From Lolium rigidum (Eukaryota > Streptophyta > Magnoliopsida > Poales > Poaceae), in NCBI RefSeq assembly GCF_022539505.1, contig NC_061510.1, positions 270,887,687 through 270,951,686 on the forward strand: 64,000 bases of DNA. The letters are read 5' to 3'. Below, piece by piece: positions 34,050-47,200 of the stretch. The notes beneath the pieces are model-generated. The model was not told the origin of the DNA and did no database searches. It saw only the letters and a list, made by a program, of their open reading frames with translations. The translations under genes and the position numbers were made by a program. Each line of letters opens with the position of its first letter. The first letter of the stretch is position 1.

Positions 34050-37000
34050 ATGTCGTCACTGAAGTTCGATCTACCGCAGCTGGACTACACCACGAGATTT
34101 GCTTTGTGGCAAGTGAAGATGAGGGCGATTCTCGCCCAATCTTCGGATCCGGATGAAGCGATCGATGCTTTCGGCGAGAAAGCGAAGGATACCTGGACCG
34201 ATGCGGAGAAGCGGAAAGACCGTAAGGCTTTATCGTTGATTCAACTCCATCTGTCCAATAATATTCTGCAGGAAGTGCTGCAGGAGAAAACCACCGCCGA
34301 GTTATGGGTCAAACTAGAGGAGATCTGTTTGTCCAAGGATCTCACGGGCAGATTGCACGTGAAGATGAAGCTGTTCTCGCATAAGTTGCAAGAGGGAGGT
34401 TCGGTAATGAATCACCTATCTTCCCGGAAAGAGATTGTTTCCGATTTGCAGTCTATAGAAGTTAAGTATGAGGATGAGGATTTAGGTCTTCTTCTTTTAT
34501 GCTCGCTGCCTAATTCTTTCAGTAATTTTCGTGACACCATATTATTGAGCCGCGACAAACTAACTCTCGCGGAAGTTTATGATGCTCTCCAACAAAAGGA
34601 GAAAATGAAATTTATGGTGCAGGCTGAAAGTTCGTCCTCCAAGGCGGAGGCGTTAGAGGTCCGTGGCAGGACCGAGCAGCGAGATAACTACTACCACAAC
34701 AACGAGAGATAAGAGCAAGGGCGATAGAGGTCGCTCAAAGTCCAAAGGACGTGACAAGTTCTCGCAGTATTGTAAGAAATCTAGCCACAATATTGATGAT
34801 TGTTGGAAGCTGCAGAACAAGGAGAAAAGGAACGGAACTTACCAACCGAAAAATAATGATGGTAATGGTAAGGCTGCCGTTGTCACCGGTAAGGGTGAGG
34901 CTGCTCGTTGTTGCCGGTAGTGATAGTTCGATGGAGATTGCTTAGCTGTTTTGGCTGCATGTGTTTCACGTGATGATGAATGGATTCTTGATACCGCATG
35001 TTCGTTTCATATTTGCTGTAACAAAGATTGGTTCAGTTCTTATGAGTCCGTGCAGAGTGGAGATTTTGTGCGTGTGGGGAATGACAACCGAGTGCAGCAT
35101 TGTTGGCATTGGTTCCGTTCGGATCAAGACCCATGATGGGATGACACGCACGTTGACGAGGAGTGAAACACATACCCTCCATGGCGAGGAATTTGATCTC
35201 TTTGAGTACCCTTGATTGTGACGGGTACAAGTACAAAGGTGGGAACAAACTTTTGAAGGTATCATCAGGTTCTCTCATTATTATGATTGGTGATATGAAT
35301 TCTGCGAAATTATATGTCCTTAGAGGTAGCACTTTGCCTCGGTATTGCTCGCTGCTGTTAGTTCCGATGAAACTAGTAAGACTAACCTTTGGCACAAGCG
35401 TCTTGGACATATGAGTGAGCTTGGCATGGCAGAATTGGCAAAGAGAGAGCTAATTGATGGCTGCGATTTAGGTAATCTTGAGTTCCGTGAGCACCGCATC
35501 TTTGGTAAGCATAAAAGAGTAAAATTTAATGCTTCCGTTCATACCACCAAAGGCATTTTAGATTATGTACACGCTGATGTTTGGGGTCCGTCCCGTAGAA
35601 CTTCTAATGGTGGTGCTAATTACATGCTTACAATTATTGATGATTACTCAAGAAAAGTGTGGCCATATTTCCTGAAACATAAATCTGATGTTTTTAATGC
35701 TTTTAAGAAGTGGAAAGTTATGGTAGAAACCCAAACTGAAAAAAAGGTTAAGATACTCCGTACTGACAATGGTATGGAATTTTGTTCAAATGAATTTGAT
35801 GAGTTTTGCAGCAATGATGGGATGGTAAGACATCATACCATTCCGTACACCCCTCAACCGAATGGCGTGGTCGAACGCATGAACAGGACCATTATTTCGA
35901 GGGCTCGTCTGCATGTTGTCTAATGCAAAGATGCATAGAGGTTTTTGGGCTGAAGCAGCCTCCACCGCATGTTATCTCATCAACGAGGTCACCTTCTGTT
36001 CCACTTGATAAGAAAACTCCAATTGAGGTATGGTCTGGTTCGCTCGCTGATTATTCAGATTTGAGAGTTTTCGGTTGCATCGCTTACGCTCATGTTGATA
36101 ATGGAAAGTTGGAGCCAAGGGCTGTTAAGTGCATCTTCCTTGGTTATGGTTCAGGAGTTAAGGCATATAGATTATGGAATCCTGAAACTAAGAAAATTGT
36201 GTTGAGCAGGAATGTCATTTTTAATGAGGCGGTTATGTTTAATGATAGTCCGTCTACTGATATTTCTGATGCTATTGATTCTCCTGATGTTTCGATGATG
36301 AGCAGCACAGAATTGGCGTGCGGGTGGAGCACGCAAAGGAGAATGAAAATGTGTTTCCTGAAACCAACAATGATGATAATGATGTTCCACCTTCACCACC
36401 TTTTGTTCAGCGACAAGGACGGTCTATTGCTGCCGACCGCCCTAAGAGAAATATTACACCTCCTACCCGATTAATTCAAGAATGTGATATTGTTGTTTAT
36501 GCTTTGAGTTGTGCTGAACAGGTGGAGCATGATATTGAACCAGCTACATATACTCGAAGCCATTGCTTCGGTTGATAAAGAGAAGTGGGTAGGTGCGATG
36601 CAAGAAGAGATGCAATCGCTTGAGAAGAATGGCACATGGGATGTTGTGCACTTGCCTAAACAAAAGAAGGCTGTCCGTCTGCAAGTGGATATTCAAAAGA
36701 AAGGAAGGTTTGTCTCCTAATGAGCCTCCACGGTTTAAGGCAAGGTTAGTAGCAAAAGGTTTCACTCAAATTCCAGGTGTTGATTATAATGATGTATTCT
36801 CCCCGGTTGTGAAGCATAGTTCTATTCGTGCTTTCTTTGGTATTGTTGCTATGCATGATCTTGAGGTTGAGCAGCTAGATGTAAAGACTGCTTTTCTGCA
36901 TGGTGAGTTGGAGGAGGATATATATATGGACCAACCTGAAGGTTATGTTGTGCCTGGTAAGGAGGATCTTGTTTGCAAATTAAAGAGGTCCCTTTATGGT

Positions 37001-38067
37001 CTGAAACGATCGCCACGACAGTGGTATAAAAGGTTTGATTCATTTATGCTTACACATGGTTTTGAGAGATCTCGGTATGATAGTTGTGTGTATATCAAGT
37101 TTGTAAATGGATCACCTATTTATTTGCTTGCTATATGTTGATGATATGTTGATTGCTGCCAAGAGCATGAAAGAGATCACTACTTTAAAGAATCAATTAA
37201 GTAGTGAGTTTGAGATGAAGGATCTTGGTCCCGCTAAGAAAATACTAGGCATGGAAATCAAAAGGGACAGAAAGTCTAGTTTGTTGTTTCTTAGTCGGGA
37301 AAAGTACATTGAGAAAGTTCTTCATCGTTTTAATATGCATGATGCAAAGTCGAGTTACTACTCCTATTGCTTCTCATTTCAAGTTGTCAGCTTTGCAATG
37401 TCCTAGCTCTAAAGATGATATTGAGTACATGTCTCGAGTTCCCTATTCTAGTGCTGTTGGTTCCTTGATGTATGCCATGGTTTGTTCACGTCCCGATCTA
37501 TCATATGCTATGAGTTTGGTCAGTCGATACATGGCTAATCCCGGTAAAGAACATTGGAAAGCTCGTTCGGTGGATTTTCGGTACCTTCGCGGCACATCAA
37601 AAGCTTGCTTGAGGTTTGGCAGGATTGGTGAGGGGCTCGCCGGATATGTGGATTCAGATTATGCCGGCGATTTGGATCGGAGAAGGTCCCTCACGAGTTA
37701 TGTGTTTACTCGTTGGTGGATGTGCTGTTAGCTGGAAGGCTACTTTGCAGGATGCTCGTTGCACAATCTACTACCGAGGCTGAGTACATGGCTATTGCCG
37801 AGGCAGGTAAAGAGGCTGTTTGGCTGAAAGGGTTATATGCTGAGCTTTGTGGAGATAATTCTTGCATTAAGTTGTTCAAGGATGAGTCAAAGTGCTATTT
37901 ATCTTACTAAAGATCAGATGTTCCATGATAGGACAAAGCACATTGATATTAAGTACCACGCAATCGGAGATGTGGTTGCAAAAGGTAAAGTGAAGGTATG
38001 CAAGATTAGTACTCATGATAATCCTGCTGATATGATGACTAAGCTTGTCCCTCGTGTCCAAGTTTGA
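34050..38067 (+). pseudogene. C1 gag-pol, broken by many single-base insertions
   Basis: Gag starts at 34050 (MSSLKFDLPQLDY, UBN2-type) and is open to about 34700. Then a zinc knuckle with its first Cys lost (YCKKSSHNIDDC), protease DTACSFH (about 34995), GAG-pre-integrase LWHKRLGHMSE, integrase with DDY/TDNG/ERMNR (35600-35920), RT with AFLHGELEEDIYM and YVDDML (36590-37300), and RNase H with DSDYAGD and TKHIDIKYH ending at 38065-38067. The frame changes by single extra bases at about 34704, 34906, 35090, 35158, 35340, 35350, 35906, 35985, 36555, about 36679, about 37128, 37352, 37564, 37711, 37757 and about 37885, plus a loss near 34932. Domains remain recognisable in every segment. It is not translatable as one protein. 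Confidence 0.85.
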
Positions 38068-38195
38068 GCTTTGCTCAAGCTTGGTTGGTATAACTGTTTA
38101 GCCCAAGTGGCTATTGGCGCCAGCAAGTGTTTTCTTTGTTGATTCAGGTGATTGTTGAAGTTCATGCTACAAGGAATTTGTCTCAAGGTGGAGTT

Positions 38196-38518
38196 TGTTA
38201 TTTTGTGATCCAAATTCATATACTAAAGGGAGGCTAACTTCTGACGAGCGGAGCGAGGCCCGTCGCCGGAGGCTTGGGCCGAAGCGTAGGGATCGTTGCC
38301 ACCGCCTATTTATATTCCCTGTAAGCCGCCGCTAGGGTTATCATCGCATCATTGTACACCCACGGCGTTTGTAAACACCACCGAAATAGTGAAGTTTTGC
38401 TGGCTGGCGCCCGTGGTTTTTCCCTTGTGTGTTGCAAGGGTTTTCCACGTTAAAATCTCGTGTCCCCTGCAGTGTTTTACTTTTCATTCTTCGTTTATTG
38501 TGCATCTCAAATATAACA
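38196..38518 (+). repeat. 3' LTR of C1
   Basis: 323 bp. Same ends as the 5' LTR but without the 79-bp block; GTAGGGATCG marks the junction (38287). Confidence 0.92.
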
Positions 38519-38523
38519 GTCCC

Positions 38524-39470
38524 CCCGAACACTAGTCAACTTCATCCTCAACCCGGCCCCTTGCTGCTGCCATCGTCAACGGTGTTGGCGGTGCCCGTTA
38601 CACCGAAGGCGGAAGACGGAGGAGGCTCACGGATGCTGATGTAGAGATACACGGCGGCGACCGCGTGTGCGTGGTGGTTCATGGAGGCGAAGATGATGTA
38701 GCAGATTGGACGAGAGATGACCCTCGGCGGTGCCATCCGATGTCTTGATGCATGGCATGAGGTGGCGATAGAGGGCCCATCCTAGGACCGATCTCTGTCC
38801 GTGCGTGCCACGCACGCTATGCAAATCAGCCATGGGTTTTTGTCGATGCGTCGGGATGCGACGTGTCCACGCTCGGGACGTGACGAATCAAGCCCTTTTG
38901 AGGCCGATCTAGATCAAACGGGCAGTGGTTCAACCATTTGTCTAGAGAAGCTTGATGATGACCTGGTAGTCTGATCGCCCGGGTCGGCGTCGGAAGTACC
39001 ATCTAGGTCATCGTCTTCTCCTCTGCAGCCGACTGGTTGCGTGGGGGACTACTGGCTCGACCTAAATAAAGGTGGATGGCCCCACAGTTCTTTGAGAGCC
39101 AATACGACAATCTACTTCATCCCCGCCTCCTCGATCTAAACGCCAACGAGTTCTGGTCTTTCTCTTGGAGATCTCTACTGATTGGCGCATGTCGCCATTG
39201 GATATCTAGATTGGAATCAATATGTCATGCGCTCCCTTATCTTCAGCTAGTGATGCTTCATGAGGGCATGGATCGAAGCTTCCCTTTCTTGTCGGTACCA
39301 TTTAACATGTCTAAATATGGATTTCCATGGTGTTGACTGAGGTGAAGAAAGTGATGGTGACTGTGATCAGAGATTTGCAATGGAGAAGAGGTGTGATTGG
39401 CACCATAAAAGACTTGCGTTACAAATTACTCATATGTGTCAGGTGTTGAAGATTTGCAGCAACGCGACTA
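38524..39470. other. Unassigned sequence between C1 and G2
   Basis: No recognisable gene. Short ORFs (for example 39076-39336) have no known motif. It is mixed GC sequence, perhaps an old repeat. Confidence 0.4.
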
Positions 39471-39475
39471 CATAT

Positions 39476-40033
39476 TGTTGTGGGTATACTTCATGGGTGT
39501 ACCATCGACAGTGCCTAGATCCGGCAAGCCCAGGTGGCCCACAGATGGTGATGTGGCATGTGGCCCATCGGGCGACCCAGTTGCTGTAGATCCCGAAGGA
39601 TGAAGTCCAGCCCAGGAGCAGGGAGCCGGATCCCACCGACCTACGAAGGAGGCCGGATCCGTGGAGGCCCGTAAGGTATCCGGATCCGGTACAACATAGA
39701 TGGAAGGCGGATCCTTGACGTACACGGCAAGACATTGTACCGTAGTTAGACAACTTGTATTCCGGCTAGGACTCTCCATGTAAACCCTAGATTCGTGCGC
39801 CTTTGTAAGACGGATCCTGAGAGCCCTAGAGGCACAACAACAACTCATTGTAACAACGCGAAAGCGCCCGTATAATTCCACACAAGCAGCAGTAAGCCCT
39901 GTCTTTGAGCAGGTGTTCCGAAGCTGGGTAAATCGCGTACCACCGTCCCGAGGACTCTCCGCCCTATGGACCATACTTCTTCTCCCCCTCGTGAGGATCC
40001 CTCCTCCGGGGTACCGTCGAATAGGCAACGACA
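39476..40033 (+). repeat. 5' LTR of G2
   Basis: 558 bp, TGTTGTGGGTATACTTC..GGCAACGACA. Clearly homologous to the G2n LTRs but more diverged from them than they are from each other. Preceded by CATAT (39471-39475), the expected target duplication. Confidence 0.9.
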
Positions 40034-40034
40034 G

Positions 40035-40051
40035 TTGGCGCCCACCGTGGG
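40035..40051 (+). promoter_or_regulatory. Primer-binding site of G2
   Basis: TTGGCGCCCACCGTGGG one base after the LTR, the Gypsy-type PBS shared with G2n. Confidence 0.85.
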
Positions 40052-40090
40052 GCCAGCGGCGTCAGGAGGCCGGAACCGGAGGGTTCCGCC

Positions 40091-43000
40091 ATGGGAAGCT
40101 ACGACGAATCCATCGCTGTGGGGCGTGTCCTTTACACCGGGAACTTTCCGATCGTCCTACGGGACGAGTGCTGGATTCCGGCTAGGACCGACCGCATCAA
40201 GCTCTCTCCATCGTCCCAATCGGCGGCATTCACATCTTCATCGGCGAAACCGTCGATTCCGATGGAAACGCCCTGGTATGTAACGCTAACGCGACCGCCG
40301 CTGAGCAGGACGCAATCGCGAAGATCCGATCTGAGATACTGGAGCTTCCTATGGAAGATTCCGCCTTAGATCTAGAAAGTTCAAAACCCACCCAATCCGT
40401 CCCAAATCAGGAAACAACGGTGGAAGACCAATGCAGATCTGCCTGGGTCTCCCAGGTGTTAGAGAAGCAAAGGTGTCACTTCGTGCACTTCCTCGCGCAT
40501 ACCGCTAGAACCGCTCTTCCTTAGGAAGAAGCCGGACCCATGCAGGATGAGGCTGCCGGAGCCGACGACGTCCCGGAACAGCAGGAGGCTATCGGGGATA
40601 GCAGCTCATCGGATCAGCAAGAGGACGCCGGAGACAAAGAAGAGTCGATCCTGGGCAACCTGAGCCCAATCTCCGATGACGCCTCCACTATGGACATGAA
40701 AGAGTATAACCGCGCCATGAAGGAGTTGGAGGACGAAGGACAAGCTGAGGCGGAATCAGCTCCGCCCAAACAGGTCCTAGTGACCATAACTGGGCTAGGA
40801 GAGGATGCCGACGAAGAAGCATCTCCTTCCGACCCCATGAAGGCAGGACCTTCCGATTTCGGGAGTAAGGATTACCTGACCTCGGAAGAACTCGTGGAGC
40901 AAGCAGGCATAGAAGCCTTAATTCACACAGAAGTCCTCAACAAGCCTATAACTCCGGAGGAAGCCGCAGATCCAGTAGCTCTAGAAGCTGCAAGAAAGGA
41001 GATGCTGGCTACCGCCAAGAAAATTTCCACCACCGCAGCAGCGATGCTGGAAGAAAGGCAAGAGGCTCAAGAAGTAATGGATGGTTTCCTCCAAAGAGAG
41101 CGCGGAGCTGTTGACTCCTTGCTGAAGGCCAAAAAGCTCCGAGAACATTGGGAGTCCATGATGAAGGATGCTCACAAGGAAGCAGACAAGATCCGACGGG
41201 ACGCCATCGGCCCCCGCAAGATCACCTTTGCGACTCCCTCAGATCAGCAGCCGCTCACAACTCCAAAGGAAAACATGCAGAAGGCTGCGGAACTTTTGGC
41301 CAAGAAGAATTAGGAAATCGACATCAACCACCTCCGCACACTCGTCGCTTCGGCAGTGCGGCAGTAGAGCAAGGCAGACACTTCGCGCAAGTTGGAATCT
41401 GACCTAGAGTTATGCATGTCCACTACGCAGAAGGACGCCTCCAAAAGCAAACACCGCGACGACGAATCGCTTACCGGATCCACGGAGCGCAGAAGGAGAA
41501 CCAGAGAACACCCAAATCCAATCCATGTACCGTCAAAGACACCTCCGTCAGACCCAAAGAAGGGAAAGGATGCGATGTACACTGGCAAGAACAAGTACCG
41601 GAACCCGTCACCCCCGCCCAACGGTACCCGCGTCCTCCACCTCCTCGCCGTCGTAGTCCAGTCGGAAACACTGGGCCTCATGGGCCTGGTGGAATCAACA
41701 TCCGCGACAACGTGGTCCCTTAGAGGAACAGGAATACGGAGCGCACGCCGGAACCTCGTCGGAGCCGGAACGTGGAGCGCGAACCGGAGCCTCGCAGAAA
41801 CCAGAACGTCGGAGGCGACCGTCACCATGGTGAAGGTAGCCACCGAAGCCGGAGTCAACAACACGAGTGATGTCTACGCACGCTTCTATTCCTGTAGACA
41901 GTGTTGGGCCTCCAAGAGCAGAGGTTTGTAGAACAGCAGCAAGTTTCCCTTAAGTGAATCACCCAAGGTTTATCGAACTCAGGGAGGTAGAGGTCAAAGA
42001 TATCCCTCTCAAGCAACCATGCAATTAAGATACAAGAAGTCTCTTGTGTCCCCAACACACCTAATACACTTGTCAGATGTATAGGTGCACTAGTTCGGCG
42101 AAGAGATAGTTAAATACAAGTAATATGGATGGTTATAAGTAGTAATTGCAATCTGAAATAAAAATGGCAGCAAGCGAACATGTAGCAGAACTTGTTGGAA
42201 ATGATGTTTCAATGTTTAGAAACAAGGCCTAGGGATCATACTTTCACTAGTGGACACTCTCAACAATGATCACATAATTGAATAAATAAATGCTACTCTC
42301 AAACACTCTCTTGTTGGATAACAAACACCATTCATTGTGTAGGGCTGCAAAAGCACACCTCAAGCCGGAGTAAACAAGCTCCACAACGTCATAAAGGAAT
42401 CACACACGATGCGCACACTGTCACCACACACCGTGGAGAGTGACTCCGGAGTTCATATTAAAGTAATCTCTAGAGTGCATAATAGACAAGAGTAACATCT
42501 ACATATTCAACTAGATTACAAAGCTCATGATCACATAAAGATCACACCATGGGAGAGAGAGATGAACCACATAGCTACCGGTAGAGCCCTCAGCCTCGGG
42601 GGAGAACTACTCCCTCCTCATCATGGGAGACAGCAACGGCGATGAAGATGGCGATGGAGTCGATGGAGATGGATTCTGCGGGCACTTCCCCATCCCGGCG
42701 GCGTGCCGGAACAGAGACTTCTGTCCCCCGAAACTTGTCTTCGCGATGGCGGCGGCTACGTAACTTTTTGTGGAGGAAGACCGGTGCTCCTAGGGTTTTT
42801 ACTTCTGGGAGAATATATAGGCGGAAGGGCGGCGTCGAGGAAGCCAGGGGGCTCCCTCCCCATATGTCGGCGCGGTAGAGGGGTGGGACGCGCCCCCCTA
42901 TGGTGTGGGGGCCCCTTGGCCCCCCTCTGGCCCTTCTCTGGCTATCTGGGTCCGCCTCGTCAAAATATTTACTTCTATCTTCGTGGGGTCCAATTCCGAG

Positions 43001-44072
43001 AATATTTCCTGTGTAGAATTTCTGAAACCAAAAACAGCAGAAAACAGGAACTGGCGCTTCGGCATCTTGTTAATAGGTTAGTCCCGGAAAATGCATAAAA
43101 ATGATATAAAGTATGAGCAAAACATATAGGTATTGTCATAAAACTAGCATGGAACATAAGAAATTATAGATACGTTGGAGACGTACCAACGAGGAGCGAG
43201 GAGAATCCGAAGGCGGAAGCAAGAGATCGCATCGACCCCCCCCCCCGCAGATGTCCCTCCCCAACACCTAGTGGCGGCGGTGGAGGTGGAGGCGGAGGTG
43301 GAAGTCAGAGATCTCGCTCACGCACAAAATCCCCCCGCAATGGCTCGCGTGACGCGCGGGAACGTCTCAACGAATATAGATCTGACTACATCGGCCCAAA
43401 GTGCTTTGGCAGGATGATCCGGGAGGAACCAAAGCCAAGGATGACCTCAAGCTACCCGGAAACCTGAAGCATTATGATGGCATCGAAAGGCCGGATAGCT
43501 GGATCTAGGATTACTACAATGCAGTAACCTTCGCCGGAGGAACCCCTAACATAGCCTGCCGCATGCTCCAGTTGTTCCTTGTAGGTCCAGCCCGGATCTG
43601 GCTCAACGACCTTGAGGAAAATTCGATCTTTTGCTGGTTCGACCTGAAGAACGATTTTGAGCGACACTTCAGGGGTACCTACAAAAGGCCTGCCACGACA
43701 AGCGACCTACAGGCATGTATCCAGAAGAAGGGTGAAACATCAAGGAACTTCCTCACCCGATGGTTGCAAACCAGGAACGAGTGCGAGAATGTCGATAACC
43801 GCACAGCTATGCACGCCTTCATAGGTGGATTGCAGAGGGGAGGACTGCCGCGGCACAAGCTCACCTGCTTGGTCAATGCGAACAAGCTGACTTTGGATGA
43901 CATGATCACCATCGCCAGCGATCACACCGCCGCCGATGACGACGCATGCGGAGATCTCGCAGCCACAGCCATACCCCTGCATCAGCAAAAGAAGAACCGT
44001 GATAACGGCAGCAACAACGACAGCAAGCGGAAAATCCCCCTGATGACCAAAGAAGCGGTGGATCCGACTTGA
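40091..44072 (+). pseudogene. G2 gag, split by a solo LTR and carrying stops
   Basis: ATG at 40091 (MGSYDESIAVG). The frame changes near 40215 and meets a stop at about 40522. A long open part 40540-41313 is acidic and Ala/Glu-rich with helical, coiled-coil-like character and is followed by in-frame stops (41311, about 41366). A basic RRRRTREH region precedes the solo LTR (41868-43188). The capsid-like retrotransposon gag domain (PF03732 type; RIWLNDLEENSIFCWFDLKND, about 43590) is open at 43563-44072. No CCHC knuckle is evident. Confidence 0.8.
41868..43188 (-). mobile_element. Solo LTR in G2 gag, TSD ACGAG
   Basis: 1321 bp, minus orientation: TGGTACGTCTCCAACG (from 43188) to ..GCGTAGACATCA (41868). 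Flanked by ACGAG (41863-41867 and 43189-43193). A TATA-like box (CCTATATATTC on the minus strand, about 42815-42825) fits the orientation. No internal region. Confidence 0.9.
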
Positions 44073-44214
44073 TCGCCATGGCTTTCCAGCGAGGAGGTCA
44101 AGAAGGCGGAAGAGTCCGCGGCCGAGAGGCGGAGCCGACAGGGGCCAGCAACGTGGTGATGAGGTCACCGCTGTCGGAACCTGCGCTCCCCAAACTTATG
44201 AAGAATACAGATAC

Positions 44215-47200
44215 ATGCCCTGCTTAGCCCATATAGATCCGGCTACCGGAAAGTCCTCTCACACCAATCGCAACTGCAAGTGGGTCAATGATCTCAAAAC
44301 TGATCCGGAAGAAGGATACAAGCGAGCCCGCAAGCACCGACCACGCGGCAAAGGAGGCAAGGGCAAAAATAAGGACAAGGAGGAAGACAGTTCTGAGGCG
44401 ATGGACGAGCACGACGCTTCGCCGGATCCCAAAGAAGGTTCCGCAGCTAACAAGTCCAACCCCTTCATCAAAAAGAGTGCCGGTGCATACCACACTTTCC
44501 TCGGAACTCCGACAGTCCGCGCTAGAAAGTCAGCTCTCCGAATCCTGAACGCCAAAGTTCCAGCTGTGCCGCAGTATGTCAGGTGGTCGGAAACTCCGTG
44601 TACGTTTGATAGGCAGGATCACCCTACCATCATTCCGAAGGAGTGCTATGCCTTGGTTGTAAGTCCCCGCATCGATGGGTATGATTTCTCCAAGTGCCTT
44701 ATGGATGGCGGAGCCAGCTTGAATATCATGTACCTGGATACTCTGGAGAGGATGAACTTTACCAAGGAACAACTCAAGCACAGCACCACTGAATTTCATG
44801 GTGTGGTTCCGGGTAAAAAGGCGAACTCCCTGGCAACATCAGACTCCCCGTGGCCTTCGGCGATGTTAACAATTTCCGCGAAGAGATGATCACGTTTGAG
44901 GTCGTGCCCTTCAAGAGCTCCTACCACGTAATCTTCGGCAGGCCCACCTACCACAAGTTTCACGCAAGAGCGTGCTACATCTACAACAAGCTCAAGATTC
45001 CGGGTCCCAATGGCATGATTACCATATCCGGAGACTACAAGAAGGCTCACGAGTGCGAGCTAGGCGAAGCCGCCTTCGCCGAGTCTGTGATATCTGGAGA
45101 GGAGCTGCAAGGCTACAGAGCCGCGGTGGATCCAAAAGAGATGCATACCACCAAGAAGCAGATCTCCAAACAGAAAACTTCGTTCAAGGCCGCGATAGAC
45201 ACCAAGAAAATCGACCTCAAGGTAGGAGATAGCTCTAAGCAGGTGTCGGTCGGAGCTAGCATGGACCCCAAATAGGAAGACGCGCTCGTCGAGTTCCTCC
45301 GCGCTAACATGGACATCTTTGCATGGCAACCTTCTGACATGTCTGGAGTACCAAGGGAACTCGCCGAGCACTACCTCAACATAAACCCGGGGGCTAAACC
45401 GGTGAAGCAAGCTATGCGATGCTTTGGAGATAAGAAGCGCCGCGCCATAGGGATGGAATTAGCAAAGTTACTAGAGGCAGGTTTTGTAGTAGAAGTTATC
45501 CATACTGATTGGGTCGCAAACCCCGTCCTTGTACCCAAAAAGAATTCTGAAATACTAAGAATGTCCATCGATTACTCTGTCTTGAATAAGCATTGTCCGT
45601 AGGATCCGTTCCCTTTGTCGCGCATTGACCAAGTCATTGATTCGACGGCAGGGGCGAAACTTCTGTGTTTTCTTGACGCATATTTCAGGTATCATCAGAT
45701 CCGGATGAAGAAGTCCGACCAAAAGGCGACCTCATTCATCACTCCGTTTGGCACTTACTGCTATGTCACCATACCTTTTGGTTTGAAAAATGCAGGTGCC
45801 ACTTACCAACGTACGATGCAACGGTGCTTGAAGGACCAGATTGGCCGGAACGTACACGCCTACGTCGACGACATCGCGGTCATGACCCGGAAAGGATCCG
45901 ACTTGATCAGCGACCTCACATAAACCTTTGAGACCCTCCGACGGTACAAGATGATGTTAAATCCGCTGAAGTGCGTCTTTGGCGTGCCAGCCGGAAAACT
46001 CCTTGGCTTCATTGTCTCTCATAGAGGCATTGAAGTTAACCCGGAAAAAATCAAGGCAATCATGTGCATCAAAAGGCCGACTTGCCTCAAAGATGTGCAA
46101 CGACTAACTGGTTGTGTTGCAGCAATCAGTAGGTTTGTTAGCCGTCTTGGTGAAAAGGCACTACCTCTATACAAACTGCTGAAGAAAACAGACAAATTTG
46201 TCGGGGATGACGCAGCAGATGCAACACTTCGGGGATTGAAAGACATATTGGCCTCCCCACACCTATCCTAGCAGCCCCAAAAGAGTTAGAGCCTATGCTC
46301 CTTTATATGGCAGCTTCCAACAAAGTCATAAGCCTCATCATCGTGGTGGAGCGAAAGAAAGAAGGTCACGAATATGGAGTCCAGAGGCCAGTCTATTATA
46401 TTAGCGAGGTACTGACGGAATCCAAACAAAGATATCCTCACTTTCAGAAGCTAGCCTATGGTGTATTCCTAGGTAGCAGGAAGCTGAGACACTACTTCCA
46501 GGAGCATCCCATGACAGTCGTGAGCAAGGATCCACTGTCAACGATTCTTAACAACGTTGACGCAACAGGACGCACAGCAAAGTGGGGCATAGAATTATCT
46601 GCCTTCGACATCACTTACAAAGCCAGGACTGCGATCAAGTCCCAGATTCTGGCAGAATTTTTCGCGGATTGGACAGAAGCTCCGGATGCCGAACTGGAGC
46701 CGGAACCTGAAACTTGGGTCATGCACTTTGACGGATCCAAGCAGCACCAAGGCTCAGGAGCCGGAGTTACCCTGAAGTCCCCTACCGGAGAAGAACTGCA
46801 ATACGTTTTGCAGATTCACTTCGAAGCTACAAATAACATGGCGGAATACGAGGCTCTACTACACGGTCTGCGCATCGCTAAGGAAATTGGGATCAAGCAC
46901 ATCATATGCTGCGGAGATTCCGACCTGGTGGCACAACAAGTAGCCGGAACCTGGAACGCCAGAAACTCCGTTATGGCGAAGTTGATGAGATCGCCAAATG
47001 CTTCCTCGGATACGAAGTCAAGTACGTCCAGAGAGATGATAACACAGCGGCTGATATGCTATCCAAGCTCGGATCCGGCAGGAAACCCATTCCGCCCGGA
47101 ATTTTCCTTGAGCACTTACGGATACCCTCGGTAAAGGGCGCTAACCCGGAAAACCCAGACGTGGCAGTTTCTCCGGCTAAGGAGGTGATGGTAATCACTC

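Larger units (their letters stand above)
33605..38518 (+). mobile_element. C1: full-length Ty1/Copia retrotransposon
   Basis: 4.9 kb flanked by GTCCC (33600-33604 and 38519-38523). LTRs start TGTTATTTTG and end TATAACA. The PBS TGGTATCAGAGC (34009-34020, initiator Met tRNA type) follows the 5' LTR, and a purine stretch precedes the 3' LTR. Domain order gag-protease-integrase-RT-RNase H defines Copia. Over the shared ~323 bp the LTRs differ at three positions by eye (about 0.9%), so the insertion is recent. Confidence 0.93.

Noticed and set aside
34050..38067. Programmed frameshifting as the reason for the C1 frame changes
   Set aside because: There are far too many shifts, at no slippery sequence, and within conserved catalytic regions.
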